A DNA stretch of 64,000 nucleotides from Clostridioides difficile. GTDB taxonomy: Bacteria; Bacillota; Clostridia; Peptostreptococcales; Peptostreptococcaceae. Shown one piece after another: positions 44,747 through 54,744 of the stretch. The notes beneath the pieces are model-generated. The model was given only the letters and a program-made list of their open reading frames with translations. It had not been told where the DNA came from and made no database searches. Position 1 is the first letter of the stretch. Each line of letters opens with the position of its first letter. Location of the stretch: positions 16,954 to 80,953 of the forward strand of contig JABBZI010000020.1 in the NCBI GenBank assembly GCA_012955965.1, read 5' to 3'. Both the position numbers and the translations under genes were made by a program.

Positions 44747-47248
44747 CTATTCTACACCTTTATAGTAGTGTCCTGCAACTGTTCCAACTTTATCCAACTG
44801 CTTATATAGGTTAGTCGCCTTTTCTCCAAGCTTATAATCATTACTCAAAACCTCAAGATGGGCTTCGATAACTTTTTTAACCATCTCATTATCTTCCACT
44901 GTAAAATCTATTCTAAAAGCATCTATTCCAATTTCATCTAACTCATATAGATTATCTAACATACAAGTAACTTTTGAATTGTAAATTGTACTTCTACAGA
45001 ATACATCTTGTGTTATCCTATAACTTGCATCTGTAAAATCTCTCAAGGCATAGCTACTTTCCTTACATTTAGCAACTCTCTTATCCTTTTTACAATCCCT
45101 AACAACAACTCCCATAGGACAGTATTCTGTAATCATCATAGGAGTATATCCATATATTACTGCTTCAATTTCTACATCTGTATATTTTAAAGTTTGTTTA
45201 ATTTCATTTAGATTTAATTCTTGTGACAAACAAACTGTACCTGCTCCCTCATCTTTGAAGTGATTTATACTTTCACTATTAAATGTATTTAAATAGCAAT
45301 CTATATTTAAATCTTTTCCTTTAAAATATTCCATAGAACCCCAATTACCAATTTGAACCTTATTAACTCCTTTTATTTTATCTAATGCTTCAAACTGCTT
45401 ATACTCTTTATTTCTAATAATTCTTGGTACTGAATATATTAATCTACTTTCAGCATTTTCAATACTAGAACTCTTTTCATCAGAAGTACTTATGTTATCT
45501 ATATTTGAAACCATTGATTCTTTAGAAATACTTGATACCATCTCTAAGGCTTTTGATAATGTATTTATATCTTCATAATAAATTAAATCCACATTATATT
45601 TTAATACCGCTTCTAATTGCTCCAAATTCTTAACTTTAACTCTAACTTTAGGAACTGTATTAAATTTTTGCTGTTTAGTTACTCTGTTTGGTTGGTATTT
45701 TAATCTATTCTTCTTAAACTTTCTATCTTTTATTTTTATTCTTTCTTCATCCAAAAGCTCAATACAATCTCTTCTCATTTGATTTAACACACTTATAGGC
45801 ATACTTACACCTTCATCCAAATCAATTTCTATATCTTTTAATGTATAAGGTGTATTTCCAAGCTTTTGTATTTGTGTCTCTATTTTTTCTTTGCTTAAAG
45901 CTACTTTTATAGCTTTTTCAACTAACTTTTCTCCCTCTACAATTGATGTATTCCCACAGAAATCACTTATAGAAAGTACTGGTTTTTTACCTAGCTTAAT
46001 ACTTGCCTTTGCTTTTATATTAGTCTTTATTAACTCTTTATCTTGTTGGAATGTAGCTTGTACTCTATCCATTAATTCACTATCTGATGTCTTAAATATA
46101 AGCTGATTTCTCTTTGCTTCTCCAACAAAATCTAGTTCTATTAAATCTCCTTTATGCGCTATTGTATTTATCTCTCCATCCTTTATTATCCTTCCAATAG
46201 TACCTCCACCTAGATTTATTCCATCACCTTTTTTAAGTGTATTTTCTAACATGACTCTAAGCCTTTTACTTTTTCTATTATAATCTAAAACTTTTCCAAC
46301 ATATAAACCTTGATTATTAGGTCTATTGGAGTTCATTACATCTTTACCAACTTCACCTAGTATATATCCTCTTGTAAATTTTCTATTAAATATCGTATAC
46401 AAATTATTTATTATTTCCTCAGAGATACTTATTTTATTCTTATCTACAAATTCATTAATTGCTTCTCTATATCCTGAAACTACAGTAGCTACATATTCAG
46501 GCTTTTTCATTCTTCCTTCTATTTTTAAAGATAGTACACCTGCCTCAATTATTTTATCTAATTCCTCTATAGTACTTAAATCTCTAGGGCTTAACAAATA
46601 GTCTCCATCACTATTTACAACTTCACCTGTATTTATATCTATTAACTCATATTTTTGTCTACATGGTTGTGCACATCTACCCCTATTTCCAGACCTATTC
46701 CCTATCATACTACTCATAAGGCACTGACCTGAGTAACATACACATAAAGCCCCATGAACAAAGACTTCTATATCCACAGTTGTATTCTCACAAATCCACT
46801 TTATCTCATCAACATTTAATTCTCTTGCCAAGACAACTCTATCAAACCCAACACTTTGAAGATACTTAACATCTTCTAATGAATGAGCTACCATTTGAGT
46901 ACTTGCATGTAGTTCAAAATCAGGTAATAGTTTTTTTATAAGTCTTGCCATTCCTATATCTTGTACTATTAAAGCATCAACATCTATATCATATAAAAAT
47001 TTTACATACTCTACAAAATCCTCTATTTCGTATTGTTTTATCAATGTATTCACTGTGACAAAAACTTGTACTCCTCTTATATGAGAGTATTTAACAGCAT
47101 CAATTAGCTCATTTCTATCAAAGTTGTTTGCAGATGCTCTTGCACTAAAGTCTTTCCCACCTAGATACACAGCATTTGCTCCATTTTGTACTGCTGCCTT
47201 TAATGAATCAAAAGAGCCAACTGGTGCAAGTAATTCTATTTTTTTCAT
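44747..47248 (-). CDS. U32 family peptidase / RlhA-like protein with DUF3656
   Basis: The 833-residue product starts KKIELLAPVGSFDSLKAAVQNGANAVYLGG and contains HASTQMVAHS near residue 114 and the Cys-rich GALCVCYSGQCLMSSMIGNRSGNRGRCAQPC near 167-197. These are classic U32 features. A DUF3656-type middle domain (about 380-510) and a second U32-like half with YCPMGVVVRDCKKD near 720 follow. Members include RlhA, which hydroxylates 23S rRNA C2501 using prephenate-derived oxygen chemistry and iron-sulfur cysteines. This long form probably acts on RNA rather than as a protease. ATG with TAGAGGAG upstream. Confidence 0.88.
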   Translation of the reverse strand: MKKIELLAPVGSFDSLKAAVQNGANAVYLGGKDFSARASANNFDRNELIDAVKYSHIRGVQVFVTVNTLIKQYEIEDFVEYVKFLYDIDVDALIVQDIGMARLIKKLLPDFELHASTQMVAHSLEDVKYLQSVGFDRVVLARELNVDEIKWICENTTVDIEVFVHGALCVCYSGQCLMSSMIGNRSGNRGRCAQPCRQKYELIDINTGEVVNSDGDYLLSPRDLSTIEELDKIIEAGVLSLKIEGRMKKPEYVATVVSGYREAINEFVDKNKISISEEIINNLYTIFNRKFTRGYILGEVGKDVMNSNRPNNQGLYVGKVLDYNRKSKRLRVMLENTLKKGDGINLGGGTIGRIIKDGEINTIAHKGDLIELDFVGEAKRNQLIFKTSDSELMDRVQATFQQDKELIKTNIKAKASIKLGKKPVLSISDFCGNTSIVEGEKLVEKAIKVALSKEKIETQIQKLGNTPYTLKDIEIDLDEGVSMPISVLNQMRRDCIELLDEERIKIKDRKFKKNRLKYQPNRVTKQQKFNTVPKVRVKVKNLEQLEAVLKYNVDLIYYEDINTLSKALEMVSSISKESMVSNIDNISTSDEKSSSIENAESRLIYSVPRIIRNKEYKQFEALDKIKGVNKVQIGNWGSMEYFKGKDLNIDCYLNTFNSESINHFKDEGAGTVCLSQELNLNEIKQTLKYTDVEIEAVIYGYTPMMITEYCPMGVVVRDCKKDKRVAKCKESSYALRDFTDASYRITQDVFCRSTIYNSKVTCMLDNLYELDEIGIDAFRIDFTVEDNEMVKKVIEAHLEVLSNDYKLGEKATNLYKQLDKVGTVAGHYYKGVE

Positions 47249-47572
47249 ATTTTTCTCCTCTATTTATACTTATTAGGTTAATATAATTATATCTATAGCA
47301 TAAATATTTACATTAAATTTATACACTATTTACTATATCTAAAATACATCAAATAATTTATATCTTCTTTATTATATTTAATGTATTTAAAATAACTTGT
47401 TTACTACTTATTATATTTAATATATCTCAAACAATTTATACACTACTTGCTATATTTGAATTGATATATCTCAAATACATTATACATTACTTGCTATATT
47501 TGAATTGATTTACTATTTACTATATATAAAGTATATCAAATAATAACTCATTTTTTATCAATTTATACTAAG
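47249..47572. repeat. AT-rich spacer with degenerate ~39-45 bp tandem repeats
   Basis: Units of the form TATATTT-AAT--ATAT-TCAAA-ACA--TTATAC--TACTTGC recur about five times. The best pair is a 21-base exact repeat (47445-47465 and 47489-47509, period 44). No gene or terminator is seen. The style is similar to the array at 1150-1334. Confidence 0.6.
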
Positions 47573-48253
47573 TTAGTTTTCATTAAATGAATCATCTTTA
47601 TTGATAAACATAATTCCAAAAACCACTGCTAAAATAAATAAACATACTAGAATTGACTTTTCTACAAAAATTTTTGTACAAAAAGTTCCTAAAATAGCTC
47701 CAAATATAAAGAATACGATAATAGCATAATACTGCAAACTCTTTTTTATCATAAAAATATTCTTAGTCTGTATATAATGAAATAATGTTTCTGTGGCACT
47801 TCTTAAATTTCCAGTACACATTGTAGTTGCAAAACTATTTCCATTTACCTTTCTAAAACTCTCTACTTGCATCGAACAAACAAAAGAAATAGCAATATTT
47901 ACAAACATATTAAATTCTCCTCTAGGTACAAAAGAAACTACAAGTATAGTAATCATTTCAATTATAATAATAACTTGGCGCCAATGAATCTTGGAATTAT
48001 TTTTAAAGTACTTTCTTATCTTCTCTGCTATAAACACACCTAACATAAATGCCAAAATAGGAATCAAATAATAAAAAGATTTTTTTAGATTTCCTTCAGC
48101 TATATTAAGCCCCAATAAAACTATGTTTCCAGTCTGTGCATTAGCAAATACCTTCCCTCTTACTACATAAGTATAAATATCTAAAAATCCTCCTGTTATT
48201 GCCAATAAAGAGCATAAGAAGAATGATTCAGACATCTGGCTCTTGTTTGTCAT
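47573..48253 (-). CDS. DUF1275 (YoaK) family membrane protein
   Basis: The 226-residue product has about six hydrophobic segments. The conserved DUF1275 motif is visible at GGFLDIYTYVVRGKVFANAQTGNIV near residues 20-45. A second conserved turn MCTGNLRSATE lies near 145. It is an integral membrane protein of unknown transport role. The ribosome site before the ATG is weak (GTGAGATG). It is monocistronic. Confidence 0.85.
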   Translation of the reverse strand: MTNKSQMSESFFLCSLLAITGGFLDIYTYVVRGKVFANAQTGNIVLLGLNIAEGNLKKSFYYLIPILAFMLGVFIAEKIRKYFKNNSKIHWRQVIIIIEMITILVVSFVPRGEFNMFVNIAISFVCSMQVESFRKVNGNSFATTMCTGNLRSATETLFHYIQTKNIFMIKKSLQYYAIIVFFIFGAILGTFCTKIFVEKSILVCLFILAVVFGIMFINKDDSFNEN

Positions 48254-48374
48254 ATATAAAACATCTCACTTTCTAATGATAGATACCAAATCAAAATTAT
48301 TTTAGATACTATTTTTTATTAACATAAAACAACTTTTATCTTTACACATCATTTGAATTTATACATTAAAAGAA

Positions 48375-48401
48375 GCTGTCTCAACAAACAATAGAGACAG
48401 C
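48375..48401 (-). terminator. Terminator of the pheST-zapA operon
   Basis: GCTGTCTC pairs with GAGACAGC over an 11-base loop. On the minus strand it follows the zapA stop and runs into TTCTTTT. Confidence 0.85.
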
Positions 48402-48414
48402 AAATCTTTTAATT

Positions 48415-49005
48415 TTATTTCACATTTTTTTCATCGTTATTTAACCCTGTACATTTTAGCTGTAAATCATAAGCTTTGTTTTGAAACTCAGAAGCCAAAT
48501 TCTCAGCTATTGTAGCTCTTTCATTTGCCTCTTCAAGTTGAGCACTTAATTCCTCAATCTTGCTTTTATAAGAATCTAACTCGGCTCTAGAACCTTCTGT
48601 CGTATTACTAAGTTCGAATATTTCTTGCTTTTTATTTTCTATAATATCAATTAACTCTTTCATCTTAGCCTCAGTTTCACGACTTTCTGCTTCTTTCTCT
48701 GCTATTGTAAGCTTTAGAGACTTGATTTCTAATTGAAGCTCTTCATTAGATGCCCCAACTTTTTTACTCAATTCTTCATTAGCTTTAATCAACTTCTCAT
48801 TCTCATCTGAACATTCAAATAAAAGGTCTGATATATTTAATGCAGTTAATATCGCAGCAACTGATAAGCTTAATTTCGGGTTTTGACGTGTTATTTTATC
48901 CATTTCTTTGTCAACAAAATCAGCGATACTAATCATAAACTTCTCTGACTTATCTCCAACCATTGGATATTCAGCGCCATGGATTTTAACCATTACTTTG
49001 TTCAT
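48415..49005 (-). CDS. zapA: Cell division protein ZapA with long coiled coil
   Basis: The product (196 residues from the ATG at 49005) has a ZapA domain at the N-terminus (KVMVKIHGAEYPMVGDKSEKFM, and NPKLSLSVAAILTALNISDLLF near 45-65). A continuous coiled coil follows from about 75 to 180 (EELQLEIKSLKLTIAEKEAE and similar). Classical ZapA is about half this length, so the coiled-coil extension is notable. ZapA bundles FtsZ filaments. An ATG at 49023 would overlap the GGGGGAGG ribosome site, so the second is chosen. It is the third gene of the pheS-pheT-zapA operon. Confidence 0.88.
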   Translation of the reverse strand: MNKVMVKIHGAEYPMVGDKSEKFMISIADFVDKEMDKITRQNPKLSLSVAAILTALNISDLLFECSDENEKLIKANEELSKKVGASNEELQLEIKSLKLTIAEKEAESRETEAKMKELIDIIENKKQEIFELSNTTEGSRAELDSYKSKIEELSAQLEEANERATIAENLASEFQNKAYDLQLKCTGLNNDEKNVK

Positions 49006-49029
49006 CCTAACCTCCCCCGACATTAGTTG

Positions 49030-51423
49030 TTAATTTGATCTTAAGTTAGCATTCAATTTTTCGCTTAATTCACTTAATATCTTATCATGCACCTTAGCTA
49101 CATCTTCGTCTGTTAGAGTTTTATCTTTACTTCTATAAGTTATTGAATATGCAATTGACTTGTATCCAGCCTCTATTTGAGAACCTTTATAAACGTCAAA
49201 TAACTTGTAACTTTCTACTAATCCTTGACCATTTTCCTTTATTATATCTTCTATTTGTTTTACAAATACATCCTCTTTAACAATAAGAGCTATATCTCTT
49301 GATGTAGATGGATATTTTGGTAATGGTACATAATTCTTTGTTCTATCAGAATTATCAAATACAAAGTCAATATCTATTTCAGCTACATAAACCCTTTGAC
49401 CTAGATTGTAGTTTTCTATAACATCTGGATGCAATTCACCTAATGTACCTACATATTTATTATTATACACTATTTTAGCACATCTACCAGGGTGGAAGGT
49501 AGTATTATTATCTTGAGGTTCAATTTCATATCCTTCAAATCCTACATTTACAAGTATTGTTTCTATAGCACCTTTTAATGCAAAGAAATCAACATCTTTA
49601 CCATACATACCTACGCACATTCTATTTTCTTCTTTAGGTAACTCTGAGTCTTGTGGTATGAATATATGGCCACACTCAAATGCATATACTTCTTCTATTT
49701 TATGAGATACATTAGTTGATAAAACATCTAACATGTTTGGTATTAAAGTAGTTCTCATTACAGAAGTTTCTTCTCCTAATGGATTAAGTAATTTAACAAA
49801 GTTTCTCTTAGCATTACCTTCTGGTACTCTTATCTTATCTACTCCCTTAGGGCTTACAAATGAATATGTTAATATTTCGTTTAATCCTACAGCAGTTGAA
49901 TTATCTTTTAAAGAGTCCATGAATTTTTGTTTTGAAGTTTTGATTCCCGCTGTTGTATTTCCTTCTAATTGTACAGAAGGTATGTTTTCGAATCCATAAA
50001 TTCTAGCTATTTCTTCCCATACATCAGCTTCTTGCTCCATATCTGTTCTAAAACTTGGTACATCTATTTCTAATTTATCATTAGCTATTAAATTACATTT
50101 AAATTCTAATGATTCTAAAATTCCCACAAACTGTTCCATTGGTACATCTACACCTAGAAGATGATTAATTCTTTGAGGATTTACTACCAATTTTTTAGGC
50201 TCTGGTTTATTTGGATATACATCTACAACACCTTTTAAAACTTTACCTGCTCCTAACATCTCAACAAGTTGTACAGCTCTATTTGCTGCTATCTCTGCAA
50301 TATTAGGGTCTAAATCTTTTTCATTTCTTGAAGATGCTTCTGATCTAATTCCAACTTTTTTAGCTGTCATTCTTATATTTTCTGGTTTGAAATTAGCACT
50401 CTCGAAAAGTACAGTCTTTGTACTTTTAGTTATTTCTGAGTTAGCACCACCCATTACACCAGCTATACCAAGCGATTTTTCTCCATTTGTTATAACTAGC
50501 ACATCTTTATCTAAAGTTCTTTCAACATCATCTAATGTTACAAGTTTTTCTCCATCTTTAGCAGTTCTTACTACTATTCTTCCAGTCTCTACTTGATTTA
50601 TATCAAAAGCATGAAGTGGTTGACCAAGCTCTAACATTACGAAGTTTGTTATATCAACTATGTTGCTTATAGGTCTTACACCTGCTTCTGTAAGTCTTCT
50701 TTGCATCCAATATGGAGAAGGCTCTATTTTTACATCAGTAACCATTCTAGCAAAATATCTTCTACATAAGTCTGGGTTGTCTATTTCAACTTTGAAGTCT
50801 ATCTCTTCATCACTTTCTTTTACTTCAATTTCAGGATATTTTACTTTTGTTCCTATAGTTGCAGCCGCTTCTCTAGCTATACCTATCATACATTTGCAGT
50901 CAGGTCTGTTTGAAGTTAATTCAAAATCTATTAAAGCATCTTTTAATCCTAAAACATCTTTTATATCTTTTCCTAATTCATAAGAATCTTCGTGGTCTAA
51001 AATATATATACCACCTCTTTTGTACTCTTCAATGTAATGTTCATCTATACCTAATTCAGCTGCTGAACACATCATACCATCTGATAATTCCCCTCTGAAG
51101 TCAGTTTGATTGATTTCAACTCCTCCAGGTAATTTAGAACCATTTACAGCTACTGGAATATAATCTCCTTCTGATATATTTGTAGCTCCTGTAACTATTT
51201 GAACAACTTTATCTCCAATATCTACTTTAGTTACAACTAACTTATCAGCATTTGGATGTTGTTTTATTTCTAAAATCTTTCCAACTAATATATTTTCTAT
51301 TTCTTCACCATAATAATCTATTGTTTCAACTTTAGTTCCTGTCATTGTCATTTTATCAGCGAACTCTTTTACATCCATGTCTATATCAACATAGTCTCTA
51401 AGCCATTTTAAAGATACTAACAT
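49030..51423 (-). CDS. pheT: Phenylalanyl-tRNA synthetase beta subunit
   Basis: The 797-residue product has the N-terminal EMAP-II-like tRNA-binding domain (about 40-150, GKILEIKQHPNADKLVVTKVDIG), the B3/B4 editing domain (about 210-390), B5, the synthetase-like core, and a C-terminal FDX-ACB domain (SRDIALIVKEDV near 715). It forms the (alpha-beta)2 enzyme with PheS. It follows pheS by 16 bases with GGAGGG before the ATG. Regulation is by the T-box ahead of pheS. Confidence 0.97.
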   Translation of the reverse strand: MLVSLKWLRDYVDIDMDVKEFADKMTMTGTKVETIDYYGEEIENILVGKILEIKQHPNADKLVVTKVDIGDKVVQIVTGATNISEGDYIPVAVNGSKLPGGVEINQTDFRGELSDGMMCSAAELGIDEHYIEEYKRGGIYILDHEDSYELGKDIKDVLGLKDALIDFELTSNRPDCKCMIGIAREAAATIGTKVKYPEIEVKESDEEIDFKVEIDNPDLCRRYFARMVTDVKIEPSPYWMQRRLTEAGVRPISNIVDITNFVMLELGQPLHAFDINQVETGRIVVRTAKDGEKLVTLDDVERTLDKDVLVITNGEKSLGIAGVMGGANSEITKSTKTVLFESANFKPENIRMTAKKVGIRSEASSRNEKDLDPNIAEIAANRAVQLVEMLGAGKVLKGVVDVYPNKPEPKKLVVNPQRINHLLGVDVPMEQFVGILESLEFKCNLIANDKLEIDVPSFRTDMEQEADVWEEIARIYGFENIPSVQLEGNTTAGIKTSKQKFMDSLKDNSTAVGLNEILTYSFVSPKGVDKIRVPEGNAKRNFVKLLNPLGEETSVMRTTLIPNMLDVLSTNVSHKIEEVYAFECGHIFIPQDSELPKEENRMCVGMYGKDVDFFALKGAIETILVNVGFEGYEIEPQDNNTTFHPGRCAKIVYNNKYVGTLGELHPDVIENYNLGQRVYVAEIDIDFVFDNSDRTKNYVPLPKYPSTSRDIALIVKEDVFVKQIEDIIKENGQGLVESYKLFDVYKGSQIEAGYKSIAYSITYRSKDKTLTDEDVAKVHDKILSELSEKLNANLRSN

Positions 51424-51439
51424 CTACATACCCTCCTAA

Positions 51440-52459
51440 TTAAAATTGATTTAAGAATCTCATATCATTTTCGAATAATAATCTAATATCATCTATTTCA
51501 TATTTAAGCATTGCAAGTCTTTCAACCCCAACCCCAAATGCAAATCCACTATAAACCTCTGGGTCTATTCCACAATTTCTAAGAACGTTTGGATGAATCA
51601 TACCTGAACCTAATATTTCTATCCAACCTTCATACTTACACATTGGGCAACCTTTACCACCGCATTTGAAACAAGTAACATCAACTTCTGCACTTGGCTC
51701 CGTAAATGGGAAGTTGTGAGGTCTAAACTTCGTTTTGATATCAGAACCAAACAATTTTTCAACGAAGATATCCATAGTTCCTTTAAATTCTGCCATAGTT
51801 ACATCTTTCCCAACAACAAGACCTTCTATCTGATGGAACATTGGTGAATGTGTTGCATCTGGCGAATCTGATCTAAAGCATCTACCTGGTGCAATTACTT
51901 TTATTGGTAACTCTTGACTTCTCATAGTTCTTACTTGAACTGGAGATGTTTGAGTTCTAAGTAATACCCCATCATTCATGTAGAATGTATCGCTCATATC
52001 TCTTGATGGATGGTCTTTAGGAGCATTTAAAGCATCAAAGTTATTATCAACAGTCTCAACTTCTGGACCTTCTGCTACAGAGAATCCCATTCCAATAAAT
52101 ATATCTGTTACTTCATCTATGATTTGAGTTATTGGATGTCTTTTTCCAACCTTTAGAATTTTTCCTGGTTGAGTAACATCTATTACTTCTTCTTTTAGTT
52201 TTCTTTCTTTTTCAATAGCATTTAATTCTTCTTTCTTAGAATTTATGCTAAGTTCAATATTCTCTCTTACATCATTAGCAACCTTACCAACTACTGGTCT
52301 TTCCTCAGCAGATAATTTTCCCATCTCTTTAAGTATGGCAGTTATCTCACCTTTTTTTCCTAAATACTTAACTCTTAAACTTTCTACACTTTCTATGCTT
52401 TGTGCCTCTTTTATTTCAGCTAAAGCTGCATCACGTAAAGCAAGTAATTTTTCTTGCAC
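51440..52459 (-). CDS. pheS: Phenylalanyl-tRNA synthetase alpha subunit
   Basis: The product (339 residues) has a coiled-coil N-terminal arm (1-85), class II motif 1 around KRHPITQIIDEVTDIFIGMGF, motif 2 in RCFRSDSPDATHSPMFHQIEG, and motif 3 in GFAFGVGVERLAMLKY near the C-terminus. I place the start at the GTG at 52459 (MQEKLLALRD), which aligns with the usual family start and length. An in-frame GTG nine bases upstream would overlap the AAAGGGTGAT ribosome site. The gene heads the pheST-zapA operon under T-box control. Confidence 0.96.
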   Translation of the reverse strand: MQEKLLALRDAALAEIKEAQSIESVESLRVKYLGKKGEITAILKEMGKLSAEERPVVGKVANDVRENIELSINSKKEELNAIEKERKLKEEVIDVTQPGKILKVGKRHPITQIIDEVTDIFIGMGFSVAEGPEVETVDNNFDALNAPKDHPSRDMSDTFYMNDGVLLRTQTSPVQVRTMRSQELPIKVIAPGRCFRSDSPDATHSPMFHQIEGLVVGKDVTMAEFKGTMDIFVEKLFGSDIKTKFRPHNFPFTEPSAEVDVTCFKCGGKGCPMCKYEGWIEILGSGMIHPNVLRNCGIDPEVYSGFAFGVGVERLAMLKYEIDDIRLLFENDMRFLNQF

Positions 52460-52486
52460 ACATATCACCCTTTCATTTTTTTGTAT

Positions 52487-52745
52487 AAAAAAAGCCCCTC
52501 AATCCCTGTCTAGGGACGAAAGGCTATAGTTTCGCGGTACCACCCTAGTAGTTTAACAATTAAAAAATTATCAAACCACCTCTAACAAACTTAACGCGTT
52601 TTTCACGTCAAAGCCTACTATCAAATTTCAGCTCTGTTACTCCAGAGGGAACTTCTCCTGACCTCTTAGAAAACACTCCCAGCCTAGGTGTTTATCTCTT
52701 TGCTAAGTTTAATCAAAATACTTTCCTCTTTCATTGCATCTAAAA
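52487..52745 (-). promoter_or_regulatory. T-box riboswitch of pheST
   Basis: On the minus strand the leader contains an AG-rich Stem I start (AGCAAAGAGA) and the diagnostic T-box sequence AGGGTGGTACCGCG (complement at 52533-52546). An intrinsic terminator at 52494-52524, with GTCCCT/AGGGAT in the stem, runs into TTTTTTT. Uncharged tRNA-Phe should favour antitermination. The specifier is not certain; a TTT in the palindromic segment at 52621-52630 is the best candidate. Two possible -10 TATAAT hexamers lie upstream at 52747-52752 and 52767-52772, the latter with an extended TG. Confidence 0.95.
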
Positions 52746-52917
52746 TATTATATTGTTTATTTTAGTATTATATCATTTCCATTAAAATTATGTGACTATT
52801 TTTAATATACATCTAATACATAATTAATTCAATTATTTTTTTAAATATATTGACTATTTTTGATACTCTACTATTTAATTCAAGATTATAACATGACATT
52901 ATATTTATTACAATACA

Positions 52918-53715
52918 TTAAATCAAGTATTTTTTTATTTCATACATCAATATAGCAGAGCTTATTGCTGCATTTAACGACTCAGCTTTACCATATATAG
53001 GTATCTTAACCAAAATATCAGATTTTGATACAAGTTCTTCATTTATTCCATTAGCTTCATTTCCTATCACTAAAGCAACTTTTGAGCCATAATCTATTTT
53101 GTCATAAAAATTATCTGTATTTAGGTAGCTTGAAACTATATTAAAATCCAATGATTTAAGCATGTCCACAGCATCATCTTGAGAAGCATTAATTATATTC
53201 ATATCAAAAATGGAACCCATAGTCGACCTAATTACCTTTGGATTATATATATCGACACATCCCTTTAGTGCTATTATAGCATCCACACCAGCAGAATCAG
53301 CAGTTCTTATTATAGTTCCCATATTTCCTGGGTCCTGTATCCTGTCCAATATCAATACGAATTTATCTTTCTCCTTTATATTTTCTTTTAAATTTTTTTC
53401 CTCAAATGAAACTACTCCTATTATACCCTGAGTATTTTCTGTATCTACAAGTTCCTTAAAGTTTTTGTTAGTAGTCTTATATATCTTTGTGTTTTTTTTA
53501 TCTAAATCTTCTAATAGTTCTACATGTTCCTTCTTATTTTCAAAGTCCTCATTAATAAATACATAATCAAGATTTGCTCTACATTCAAGTGCAAGTACTA
53601 CTATTCTATAACCTTCTATTATGAATTTTGATTCTTTATTTCTGTTTTTTGACTTCAAGAGTGCTTTTGTATACTTTAATTTTTCATTATCCTTACTGCT
53701 TATATTCGTAATCAT
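52918..53715 (-). CDS. TrmH/SpoU family RNA 2'-O-methyltransferase
   Basis: The 265-residue product has an N-terminal RNA-binding substrate domain (1-110) and a SPOUT methyltransferase domain with LILDRIQDPGNMGTIIRTADSAG near 122 (motif 1), LVIGNEANGIN near 216 (motif 2) and IPIYGKAESLNAAISSAI near 237 (motif 3). It probably methylates ribose in 23S rRNA (RlmB-like) or tRNA; the target cannot be read. Its ribosome site AAGGAGG is unusually far from the ATG and separated from it by a small hairpin. Confidence 0.9.
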   Translation of the reverse strand: MITNISSKDNEKLKYTKALLKSKNRNKESKFIIEGYRIVVLALECRANLDYVFINEDFENKKEHVELLEDLDKKNTKIYKTTNKNFKELVDTENTQGIIGVVSFEEKNLKENIKEKDKFVLILDRIQDPGNMGTIIRTADSAGVDAIIALKGCVDIYNPKVIRSTMGSIFDMNIINASQDDAVDMLKSLDFNIVSSYLNTDNFYDKIDYGSKVALVIGNEANGINEELVSKSDILVKIPIYGKAESLNAAISSAILMYEIKKYLI

Positions 53716-53810
53716 TTTATTTAAATGCTAAATCTATCTTAGCATAACCTCCTTACCTTACTTTTAATTAAAATCCTACTCATCTAAATCCTATTTTTGA
53801 TTAAATAAAA

Positions 53811-53848
53811 ATAGTATCATATAACTATTCATAATTATATGATACTAT
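53811..53848. terminator. Bidirectional terminator after ktrA
   Basis: ATAGTATCATATAA and its complement near 53834-53848 make a long stem with T-rich sequence on both sides. It lies downstream of ktrA. Confidence 0.8.
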
Positions 53849-53887
53849 CTACTTTTATTGCAAATTAAATATATACTAAATAATAAA

Positions 53888-54559
53888 TTATCTCCTTCTA
53901 ATTATCCCCTTATCTCCAGATGTTATGGCTGTTATACTAGTATTTTGACCAATTATAACTAGAATACTTCCAGATATAAGTTCCTCATCTGGAGAAGGTG
54001 TAACATTTATATTTTTACCTGTTTTTATAGCAAGTACAGTTATTTCATATCTAGCTCTTAGCTCAAGCTCTACTAATGTCTTACCAACCCAACCATTTGG
54101 AGTTACGATTTCAACAATTGAGTACTCTGGGTCAAGCTCTATATGGTCTAATATGTTATCAGAAACTAAATTGTGTGCAACTCTTACTCCCATATCTCTT
54201 TCTGGGAATACTACTCTATCTGCACCAATTTTATAAAGTACTTTAGCTTGTAGTTCATCTTTTGCCTTACATATTATCAACTCTACACCCATTTCTTTAG
54301 CTATAAGAGTTGCCATTATAGATGCTCTTATATCAGAACCTATTGCAACTACTGCCACATCAAAGTTACCTAAGCCTAATGATCTTAATGCTTGTTCATC
54401 AGTAACATCCACTATAAGTGAGTGAGTTACCTTATCAGATACACTTTGAACTGAATCTTCATTTTTATCTATTGCCATTACTTGATGTCCTAAAAGATGC
54501 ATAGTAGATGCAACGGAACTTCCAAATCTCCCACACCCAATGACTATATATTGCTTCAT
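53888..54559 (-). CDS. ktrA: KtrA/TrkA-type potassium uptake regulatory subunit
   Basis: The 223-residue product has an RCK_N domain with the nucleotide-binding motif YIVIGCGRFGSSVAS (3-17) and AIDKNEDSV. A C-terminal RCK_C domain (about 135-215) follows, which in Firmicute KtrA is the c-di-AMP-binding region. It gates the KtrB channel in response to nucleotides. It follows ktrB by 185 bases, so cotranscription is likely but an internal promoter is possible. Confidence 0.93.
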   Translation of the reverse strand: MKQYIVIGCGRFGSSVASTMHLLGHQVMAIDKNEDSVQSVSDKVTHSLIVDVTDEQALRSLGLGNFDVAVVAIGSDIRASIMATLIAKEMGVELIICKAKDELQAKVLYKIGADRVVFPERDMGVRVAHNLVSDNILDHIELDPEYSIVEIVTPNGWVGKTLVELELRARYEITVLAIKTGKNINVTPSPDEELISGSILVIIGQNTSITAITSGDKGIIRRR

Positions 54560-54744
54560 CTCGAAACTTCCTCCCTAATACACAATTTGTATAATATCTC
54601 TTAAATTAATTTTCTTGTATATAAACTTTATATATACATAGATTAATTTAATTTTAATTTACCATTTTTATTTTATTTATTAATCAAATTTATCTGTTCA
54701 CATAACTGTATCTAAGTTCATTACTTTATTAATAAATTTATATT

